This document shows positions 55,901-64,000 of a stretch of 64,000 bases of DNA, in pieces. Origin of the DNA: Hsuehochloa calcarea (taxonomy: Eukaryota > Streptophyta > Magnoliopsida > Poales > Poaceae). The stretch is taken from contig CM070611.1 of NCBI GenBank assembly GCA_036346395.1, forward strand, positions 19,230,473-19,294,472, written 5' to 3'. Made by a program: the position numbers and the translations under genes. The stretch's first letter is position 1. Every line of letters begins with the position of its first letter. A model generated the notes under the pieces. The model was not told the origin of the DNA, did not search any database, and saw only the letters and a list, made by a program, of their open reading frames with translations.

Positions 55901-56560
55901 TATACCGCAGCTTACTTACTAAGGCAACATCTTTCAAAATAAAAGAATCATTAATGCTCACAAGACCTTTAGCGATGACGCGCCTAAATGAAGCATCTCC
56001 AAGGTGATCGCCTCATCACCTCGAGCACGGCTAGGGAAGAAAACCAACGAGTCTCCTGGTCATATGACGAGAACACCGGAGTCTACAATCCGCACCTTTC
56101 CTTCCCACCGGCAACCCGAGTCAAACAGAGTAAAGTCTCAAGATTGGGGTGAATCAACAAAGTGATTTTGGCACCCAATACCGAGTAACACGCCGAATGA
56201 TGAAGTAGTCAAACAAGATCGACTTCATCTACCCTACGGCTCTCGCCACTCAACAAGTCGGAAGGTCTGTGTGCACTGAAGCATGTTCAAATCCGATCGC
56301 TATGGAAGAGCGAGTCAAAATTCCGCAACATGTCGATCTCGCCGCGGTAGCCATCTCAAAGGGAAACCGAGATCTACCCTCAAAACGACGGAAGTCACGA
56401 CCAAAGGGAGCATGAGGACGAAAATCAGAAAACTCAGAAAAACCAAGTCCTCGATGCTGCCCTAAATCATCAGCTGTATCAAACCTAGACCTCATGTTAG
56501 TCTTAGGTGCACTCATGGTCCGGGTCGACCGTGAATGCGCCTAAGGACTCAACATGATCT
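52931..56560 (-). pseudogene. E pol: protease, integrase, reverse transcriptase, RNase H
   Basis: Short blocks in shifting frames. Protease near 56000-56110 (VRIVDSG, then the HMTG segment in another frame). Integrase zinc domain and core start near 55450-55700 (KWYILVVVDDFSRYS). Integrase core at 54995-55228 (TMLDEYSTTRKFW, LLHRTSYELRYG). Reverse transcriptase near 53600-54300 (ALYGLKRARAWYERLKSYL; MMGELSFFLGFQIKQ). RNase H at 52950-53370 (CCSQVLWMVSTLRDFGLA, LFCDNTSAICIA, HRLGDIFTKPLDSSRFAF). The order is that of copia. More than ten frame changes exclude a functional product as the sequence stands. Confidence 0.88.
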
Positions 56561-58965
56561 CTACGCCGATCTTGGCGCGCTCAAGCAATGATCAACCAAA
56601 TGTCCATCCTTCCGATGAAGGTGCAATGATACTGCCGAGAGGTCAAGCTGCAGTGGAATCACCTTGCTATCGAGATCCTTTGAACAAAACCCACGACTTA
56701 AAATTGACTTTCTCAGTCCTGGGCTTAGTTTTGATCTCACCTGGTGCTATGGTTCTGAGCACGACAGGTGGATGCTTCCTCATATCCTCATGGAAATCAT
56801 ATCCTAGACCCTGATTAAATTTATAAATCTTGGATTGGTCTAGAATGAGATTGAGCTTCTTCTTGCCTCCTACAAATTTCTCAAGAGTGTTCATAAGATA
56901 ACACACTCTAAAAAGAGAGGTGCAAGAAGAGCGAGGGAAGAAGGAAAAGCAGAAGGTAAGGGACGTAAGAAGAACCAACAATGAGGAAAGATTGGCTTGT
57001 GCAAGCACAACCGACTTTGGGGGGACACCCCATCAAGCTAGCGTATTGGTTCACGCTGCTAGGCGTCTCTACCAAACCCTTAGACTTCTTCCCAAAGACA
57101 CACAATACAAGGATGATTGTGCCTCTAGAAGGTCCTTAGTTAGTTTCACACATTTTTCATCCAAAGCAACCAAATCACATTTTAGTTTATTACACTGATT
57201 GCATGGTGAGCTAACAAGGTCCTTAGAAGCATACTGAGCCAGTTTGTTATTGTGATCAATCATTTCTTGAAACTGTTTGGATACAGATTCTAGTTCAGCA
57301 GTTAACTTAGGACAGTTTTAAACAAGAAACAAGGGCTTCTGGTAAAGCAAATTGAATTCAACAATTTTGTGATCTCGCCTGCTTTAGGTTCATCTTGAGA
57401 TTATTACAATTTTCACAAGTCTCAGGCGGATCGAGCAAAGATGGTATATAGACCTCTAAACGAGTTATCCTTAACCTCACAGAGGTGCAAGCAAGAGCCT
57501 CAACAAAGAGTAGATGAAGGAGGTGCTACCCTACTTATCTCTAGTTCAAGAAGAAGGCTAATGTTTTCCACTTTAATCATGTCTAATTCAGAGGGCACAC
57601 TATCATGCAAGGTCCTTAGTTTTTCCATGTCATCAAGCAAAGCACAACGATGTGTCACAATCATCACGGGAGGGAGCAGATGTAAGTAAGGTAAGCTCCG
57701 TGATAGTCTAGCTACTTCCTTCTCCAACTCGTAACACTTAGCCCTAGACTTAGCATGAAATCTACCTAGCTTAAGAAAAGCATCATTAAGGTCGGGTCGT
57801 AAGGGACTAACCTCATCGGAGTCTGAGTACACACCGTCGCTTAGTTCGCCCCGAGGGCCATGAAGCACATGCCGAGAAGTTGCCGTCGTCCTTGGGATCT
57901 TGATCGCCCTTTCCATCATCGTTACTCCACCCTCCACCTCGCCGGTGTCCGGCCTAAATCGAGGGCGGTGAGGACGCCGATGGAATGCCTTCTTTGCCTT
58001 CCCAAAGTTGCGGACTTCTTCTTGCCTTGGTCAAAGCCGAGGGCTTCGTGTTGCGGTTCTTGTCGATGTAGTCGTTTTGCCCGAACCGCCGTAGTCACCT
58101 TTGCCCTTCCTCAGCCTTAGGGCGCTTGCTCGGATGTGGTTGGGGCCACCACACTCGAAGCAAATCACAGGACCTCCTCTTTTTCCATCCCTCCTCCTCT
58201 TGTAAGCATGGGAAAACTTCCGAGCTAGGAGGGCTAACTGTTCATCCTCAAGCTACTCTAACTGATCATCAGTTATGTCACAGAGAGCACAAGGGAGAAC
58301 CCGCAGACGACTCGTAAGAAGATCCAGAGGTGGGTCGGTGACTAAAGCCGCCGATCGTGACTTCGACCTTCGAGAGACAATGTCAATCTCGTGAGTCTTG
58401 ACACGCGAGTAAAGCGCATCAAGAGTCAGAGTCGAGAGCTCCGTGCTATCCTTGATGGTAGTCACTTTCATCTCCCAAACACGAAGATCGAGTGCAGAAA
58501 GCATCTGTTGAGCGCTATCCGAGTCGGGTATGTAAGACCGACCGCCGAGGTTACTCAAAATCTTATGGAAACGCCGAAAAGCACTCGCCAAGAGATTCAC
58601 CAAAGAAGCATCTCAAATTTGTTGTATTCTCGCTTGAATCGGTCTTGTCGAACTGTCTTAATCTGGGTGGTGCCTCATGGTATGCATCGAGGGTCACCTG
58701 CATGTCGTAAGCGTAAGACAAATGAGAAATGCGATCAACTCACTTCGCCAAACCTCAATGATAATGTTCCTTGCCTTAGCATTGGCCTCAACATCGGGCA
58801 TGTTTCCCACATTGATGTTTTCATCGGCAGAACAAAGAAATCTAACCTTCACCTTTCTCCGATGGCATACCCCGAGCCTCGATGTAAGTTTCCATTCGGC
58901 TCTTCCGTAAGGGTAATCCAGCCATCAAAGACCGGAGGCTTGGTGGAATACTTGTCCGCTGCCAT
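56561..58965 (-). pseudogene. E gag
   Basis: ATG at 58965 (MAADKYSTKPPVFDGW). A frame at 58253-58603 has the SIRE gag segment SYIPDSDSAQQMLSALDLRV, WEMKVTTIKDSTELSTLTLD and ALYSRVKTHEID. A zinc-knuckle region (C..C...H, with Lys-rich flanks) is near 58090-58170. Downstream lie coiled-coil-like pieces (57500-57937: LSRSLPYLHLL, LLDDMEKLRTLHDSV). Multiple shifts and stops. Confidence 0.8.
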
Positions 58966-59006
58966 GGCTCAACAGACCGTTAAGATCTATAAGGAAGAGC
59001 TAACTC

Positions 59007-59018
59007 GGCTCGATACCA
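59007..59018 (-). other. Primer-binding site of E (variant)
   Basis: Minus strand TGGTATCGAGCC, two bases after the LTR; the standard TGGTATCAGAGC with one base missing. Confidence 0.8.
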
Positions 59019-59020
59019 AT

Positions 59021-60715
59021 TGAAGGACCGAAATGGTAACAGAGGGGGGTGAATGATGCCTTAAAATTAAGAACTCCCTCATCAGATTTAAACAAACCTA
59101 CAAAGCCCTCTCGAAATCTCAAGTTTGAGTGAAGCAAAATCGAGAACGAAACAAGCTTCGGCCGTTTCATCGTAAATTGAAGCTCAGAGTCTACCCGCGG
59201 TAGTTCCTCACCCGTAGTTCCGGTTCATCTGGAAGTTCCGCCATGTAGTTCTACTGTGGACAATCTAAGTTCGATTGTCCCGACCAAAGAACAAGGCGCT
59301 CGGTTTTTCCTAAAATCCAAAATACTAAATCTTGAATGCTCTTCTCAGTCAAGTTTCACAGACATCATCCTAAACAACATCTTGACCTCATGGAGAAGAA
59401 TCGCAAACAAAGATTCATTAATCAAAGCAAAATCGGATTTCTTGAAGAAGGGCAAGAAAGACCAAAACTTCAATAGACAAGATTCTCGATTCTTAGCTCA
59501 TGAAACTTTGAGGATATATTAGCAATAGCAATACGACTCTAGATATCAAGTTTCATGCCATCTCATAAGACGAATCAAAAGTTTCATCAAAACCCTGGCT
59601 ATTCAAGAGAAGAACAGAGAGAAGAAGGGAGGCATAAACAAGTAATCAAAACCTCAGAGTTTCATTGATAGAAATCAAACGATTACAGAGGGAAACACAG
59701 AGGAATGATTACACAAGTTTTCAGTTCATCCTCTCCAACTCAACAAACTCTCAAAAAGCAAAACAAACTCTCCAAAAGCTCTTTTGCTAAAGCTAATCCT
59801 AATTCTTTCTCAAAAGTCTAACCCTAACACTAGGGGTTCACCTCTATTTATAGCCCTTGGCTAATGGGCCTCCAACCCATTAAGCCCGCTACACCCGAAC
59901 GGAACCGCCTCCACTTGTGCTGCTATGCGAAAAGACCGTTTAGCCCCTTGCGCACCTTCTGGAAGCCTCCCGTACACCTTGCTGTCCTTGAGTCGCAACC
60001 ACCTCAAGATTCACGCCGTTTTCGACACATCCCGACCGTTCTGACCTCAACGCCGCCTGCGCCTAGTCTGATCACCTCGTGTCTCGCCACGACTTCGTCT
60101 CGATGTCCTGCAGTCAACACAGACAAAAACACATCACATAGCACTACCCAATATCATAGCATCAATATTTGAACAAGACTCAAACTCATACAAAACCAAA
60201 ATCACAAACTTTCCTTCTCTGCAAAGTTCTGGGCACAATCGGAAGTTCCGCACTTACCATGGCGGAAGATCCGATTTTCGGAACGTTCGCACTTGTCAGG
60301 ATTATCGGAAGTTCCGCGCTTACCATTGCGGAACTTCCGATTATCTAACGCCCGCACTTGTCGATGATCGGAAGTTCGCGCTACACATCGCGAAGTTCCG
60401 ATTATCTAACGTCCGCACTCCTGCATTTTCAATTCGATTTTCACACAGAGGAATACTCACGCAAGATATCGACAAACCGCGCCTCAGTGCGGAAGTTCCG
60501 ATTATTTCAACCAAACACAAACGCCGATAATCGGAAGTTCCGCTTACCACATCGAAGTTTCGACATCGGAAGTTCCGCTTTACGTAACCGAAGTTTCGCG
60601 ACTTACGTAATCCAAAACAAAGAAGAAGTAAACGCGATGATTTCAATCACAAACTTCTCACCACAACATCAAATACTCATCACTCATACGGGGACCCTAC
60701 TCACATGCTCTCTCA
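59021..60715 (-). repeat. 5' LTR of E
   Basis: Plus strand TGAAGGACCGAAATGG...TGCTCTCTCA, 1695 bp. Contains palindromic GGAASTTCC motifs between 60235 and 60600, including a perfect 14-bp stem at 60304-60341. Confidence 0.93.
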
Positions 60716-61454
60716 CACTACTACCCAAATGACATCCTTTCCTCGTGGCGAGCGAGGTAGTGCCACTACAAAATCCATCGAGATATCATTCCATGGCCAC
60801 AGGGGGACTTCCAACGGCTGCAACAACCCCGCGGATCGTTTGTGATCAGCTTTCACTTGTTGGCAAACACCGCAAGAAGCTACATAATTAGCAATGTCCA
60901 CCTTCATCCTCTTCCACCAGAAGTGTTGTTTCAGATCTCGGTACATCTTAGTCTCACCAAGATGAACGGTGTACGGAGTGCGATGTGCCTCCCTTAAGAT
61001 GTCATACTTGACCTCCGCCTTTTGTGGCACACAGACGCCCTTTAAAAACAAGGCACCAAGTATCCATACCAAATCCCTTCTTTGCCCTCATCCAATCACC
61101 AGATGACCTTCTCAGAGTAACCGGTCTTCTCGCCGGCTTCCGCACACTGGCCCGGGATAGCCGATCAAGGATCAACTGAGTCTCAACTTGCGTTGTGCCC
61201 GCATAACAATAAGATATCCCCATGCAATCAAAATCAGCAATGAGGCAATCCAAAGTAGCGGGAGTCGCCTTACGACTGAGAGCATCCGCGACCATATTAG
61301 CCCTGCCTGGATGACACTGAATAGTCAGATCATAGTTCTTTATCAACTCCAACCACCTTCTCTGCCTCAAATTCAGATCTTTCTGGGTGAAGATGTACTT
61401 GAGACTCTTGTGATCTGTGAAGATGTCACCCGACTCCCCATACAGATAATGCCT
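60716..61454 (-). pseudogene. C RNase H end and integrase N-terminal part
   Basis: 61002-61370: LTIQCHPGRANMVADALSRK, the end of gypsy RNase H and the connector. 60713-61072: REAHRTPYTVHLGETKMYRD, HFWWKRMKVDIANYVASCGV and CQQVKADH, an intact-looking HHCC zinc domain, then WNDISMDFVVALPRSPRGKD with the first catalytic Asp, and IWVVV. The sequence breaks here at E and continues at 49586. Frameshift at about 61040. Confidence 0.9.
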
Positions 61455-62688
61455 CTAGATCTTGAGGGCGAAGACAACCGCAGCCAACTCCAAGTCATGA
61501 GTGGGATAATTATGTTCATGCTTCTTCAATTGTCTCGATGCATAAGCAATCACTTTATCGTCTTGCATAAGCACACAGCCCAGACCCACTCGAGACGCAT
61601 CAGAATAGACGGTGAATCGCTTCTTCGGCTCGGGAAGAGTGAGAATAGGAGATGTCACCGCTTCTCCTTTAATGTGCAAAACCGCACTCACAAATATCCG
61701 TCCATCAAACTTTACCCTTTCTCGCGTAAGTCGACATCGCTTGGCAATAATGGAGAAATCCTACACAAAACACCGGTAATACCCCGCCAAGCCCAGAAAA
61801 CTCCTCACCTCCTTCACATTGGTCGGCCTCTTCCAGTCCACCACTGTCGAGACCTTGCTAGGATAAACAGCAACTCCCTGAGGATTAATTACGTGACCCA
61901 GAAAGCTTACCTCTGAAAATCCAAAATTCACATTTCTTCGCCATGAGAACTTGTGTTCTCTCAAGGTCTCTAGGACCAATCTCAACTGACGGTCATGATC
62001 CTCATGAGTCTTGGAATAGATAAGGATATCATCGATAAACACCACTACGAAATCATCCAGCTACTCGTGTAACATGCTGTTCATGGTCTCCATAAAGACA
62101 GCTGGTGCATTATTCAATCCAAACGACATGACTGTATATTTATAATGCCCATACCTGGTGGAGAATGCAGTCTTTTCTATATCCTGTTCACGCACCGATC
62201 TGATTATATCCAGCATCGAGATCAATCTTGAAAACACTGGCTCCCTTCAACCGATCAAACAAATCCTCAATGCAGGTAGAGGATATTTGTTCGATCAGAA
62301 TCGCATTAAGTGGACGGTAATCAATACACATGCGCCAACTCCCATCCTTCTTTTCCGTGAACAGAATAGGAGCTCCCCATGGCGATACACTACGCCTGAT
62401 CAAACCCTTAGCCAACAATTCATCCAACTGCTTCTTCAACTCGTCCTGAAATGGACGTGCCAGACGATATAGAGACATCAAGATGGGCCGAATACCCGGA
62501 ACAAGGTCGATGCGAAACTCCACGCCCCGCGCAGATGGCAAGCCCGGAAGCTCATCTGGGAACACATCCGGGTAGTCCCTCACCAACAGAATCTCCTCAA
62601 TCCGCGAAGGTAAACTCGGTTCCTCAGCAAGAGATAAAAGAAATTCAGTCTTCACTACACTCTGACCCGGGAACAATCCAGCCAACAT
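61455..62688 (-). pseudogene. C reverse transcriptase and RNase H
   Basis: Fingers and palm start at 62188-62688: YRLARPFQDELKKQLDELLA, KGLIRRSVSPWGAP, FTEKKDGSWRMCIDYRPLNA and FKIDLDAGYNQI (first Asp). 61761-62045 holds FIDDILIYS, the FxDD form of the catalytic YxDD box, and FLGHVINPQGVAVYPSKV. RNase H starts in 61455-61691 with FTVYSDASRVGLGCVLMQDD and YASRQLKKHEHNYPTHDLEL. Frames change near 62190, 62046 (in-frame stop) and 61760. Typical chromovirus pol. Confidence 0.92.
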
Positions 62689-62715
62689 CGAAAGAGAGCA
62701 CCGAGGCGCGCTCCC

Positions 62716-63108
62716 CTAAAAGGTCAAAGTCTCCCCAGACGGGGTTTGCACATAGACTGTCCCACTGAAACAGGATATCACCGCTCGATAAGCATGCAAC
62801 CAATCCATACCCAATATAACATCGAACGGCTCCATTTGAATTACTATCAAGTTCGCCGTGAACTTCTCCCCATCAACAACAATAGAAAACCCAGGACAAA
62901 TAGTTGAACTCGCAATCATACCCCCAGGAGAACTAACCAACACTGACCGAGAAATCCACTGCATACTCAAATTCGCCCTTCTAGCAAACGCCGTAGAGAC
63001 AAACGAATAGGTAGCCCCAGAATCAAAAAGGATAAAAGCCTCAAGGGAATCGACTAGTAGGGTACTTGTCACCACATCAGGACGGGCTGCAGTAGCAGGG
63101 GTGGGCAT
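62716..63108 (-). pseudogene. C protease
   Basis: FILFDSGATYSFVS with the D-S-G active site (Asp about residue 28) and VILGMDWLHAYRAVISC, the second conserved part. The frame is closed by a stop before reverse transcriptase, where an intact element would read through. Confidence 0.88.
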
Positions 63109-63120
63109 GGCGTAAACTCC

Positions 63121-64000
63121 CTATGGCACCGGTGCAGAAGATACCCCAACACTCGACGAAGGATGAGCAGGAACTGCCGCTGGTGGAGCAAATGACGGTG
63201 TCGCAGACGGTGCGGGATTCCAATAGAACCTCGGTGGTGGTAATCGGGCGTGAACGCCGCAGAGAAACCCAACCGTAAGGGTATCGGGTGTGAGCCGCCA
63301 TCGTTGTCTCGGATCAACTCGATGAGTAACAGCTGAAGATGTTGCAGGAGCATACTCCCATTTAATGATGCACGCTGGGTTCTTCCTGCACACTATCATC
63401 TTGTGGCCTGACTGGCCACAATGGCGACAATCCCCCGTGAAGGAACACTCAGAGGCACGGTGATTGTCACCACACTTGAAGCATATCATTCTCGGCTCGA
63501 ACCGGGCGCAAAGTCGGGCGATGTAGTATGTCAGGGTGAGAAGCGACATGCCACTGCTGGCCAGAACGCGCAAGCGGCTGAGAGCGCTGATCTCCCTGAA
63601 ATCTATTGGAAGCGGGTCGCTGAGAAAACTCACCTCCACCACCGAAGCTCCTCTTGTGCCCACTGACTGATCCTCCAGTAGAGGTAAAGCTGCCAGGAGT
63701 CTGCCTCTCCCTAGTAAGTTCCCGCTCCAACTCCATAACCTTGGACTGATCGACCACACTGTTGAAGTCAAGCAAGTTGGTCGCTCCCAGACGTGGCGAT
63801 ACTCGTGGTTCACCCCTCACGAACCTCTTTGCCTTTTCTCGGTCATTGCTAGCCACAGCTGGCACAAAGCACACTAAGTTGTTGAATTCCACCTCATAGT
63901 CCTCTCTGACGGATTCCTCGAACGAAGACCGCTGTGGAATGTTCCATCCTCTCAAGGAAAGAATAAGGATAAAACTTAGCCCTGAACTGCTCCAAGAAAT
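63121..64000 (-). pseudogene. C gag, C-terminal part (cut by window edge)
   Basis: LCARFEPRMICFKCGDNHRA, then CRHCGQSGHKMIVCRKN, a complete CX2CX4HX4C knuckle near 63390-63430. Upstream, in another frame, VREDYEVEFNNLVCFVPAV and REKAKRFVRGEPRVSPRLG are the conserved end of the gypsy gag domain. Frameshift at about 63500; the N-terminus is beyond 64000. Confidence 0.87.

Larger units (their letters stand above)
49587..60715 (-). mobile_element. SIRE/Maximus-like copia element E, both LTRs present
   Basis: LTRs of 1.69 kb at both ends, CACTA duplication at 49582-49586 and 60716-60720, primer-binding site beside the right LTR, purine tract beside the left. Gag, protease, integrase, reverse transcriptase and RNase H can all be found on the minus strand in order, but every frame is broken by many one-base gaps. 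It lies in the integrase of C. Confidence 0.93.
47300..64000 (-). mobile_element. Ty3/gypsy chromovirus element C (runs off the window)
   Basis: Minus-strand order: gag (right edge), protease, reverse transcriptase, RNase H, integrase, chromodomain, purine tract, 3' LTR. Integrase is split by element E with a CACTA duplication. Its 5' LTR and the start of gag lie beyond 64000. Several frameshifts make it inactive. Confidence 0.9.

Noticed and set aside
60240..60600. GGAAGTTCC as heat-shock elements
   Set aside because: Heat-shock elements need GAA and TTC separated by two bases. Here only one base separates them, so the spacing is wrong.

Overview
The window looks like nuclear DNA of a grass (Poaceae), from a gene-poor region full of retrotransposons. 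The organism is inferred, not proven. The support is chromovirus-type Ty3/gypsy elements with a chromodomain, SIRE/Maximus-like and Angela/BARE-like Ty1/copia elements (the latter with LTRs opening TGTTGGAAATATGCCC), a Helitron ending in a GCACGGGCA...CTAG terminus of the kind known from rice and its relatives, and a plant initiator tRNA-Met gene. I see no intact conventional protein-coding gene. Almost every coding stretch is transposon gag/pol or a captured gene fragment.

Layout. 1-1464: minus-strand retroelement with a short (157 bp) LTR, carrying a piece of a pentatricopeptide-repeat (PPR) gene. 1465-4607: the only stretch that does not look like transposon; it holds a possible orphan exon, a 40-bp duplication and an initiator tRNA-Met gene (3578-3649, minus). 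4608-30480: one decayed plus-strand Ty1/copia element (called A) opened by successive insertions: a truncated gypsy element with a 4-kb LTR (7428-12330), a solo LTR (13728-19119) that itself holds a small protease-only gypsy element (15487-18473), and an 8.8-kb Helitron (20278-29078). The Helitron carries fragments of an RTEL1-type DNA helicase gene with introns and was itself entered by a gag-only gypsy element (20593-26532).

30481-47290: SIRE-like sequence (called B) on the minus strand, carrying gag but no recognisable pol, opened by an Angela-like copia element (F, about 32192-40117) and by a solo LTR (43191-44826). F's 3' LTR lies head to head with a second LTR copy, giving a 1.8-kb inverted repeat. 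47300-64000: a minus-strand chromovirus gypsy element (C) whose integrase was split by a complete SIRE-like copia element (E, 49587-60715, CACTA target duplication). C runs off the right end of the window.

The nesting is secured by target-site duplications read directly: ATAGC, AATAG, CCTAC/CCTAT, TGTCC and CACTA. It is also secured by reading frames that resume across the insertions. The most unusual signal is in the U3 parts of the SIRE-like LTRs. They hold arrays of short hairpins whose stems differ from copy to copy but stay complementary, and arrays of short palindromic motifs (GGAA-S-TTCC and CGGTC-N-GACCG types).
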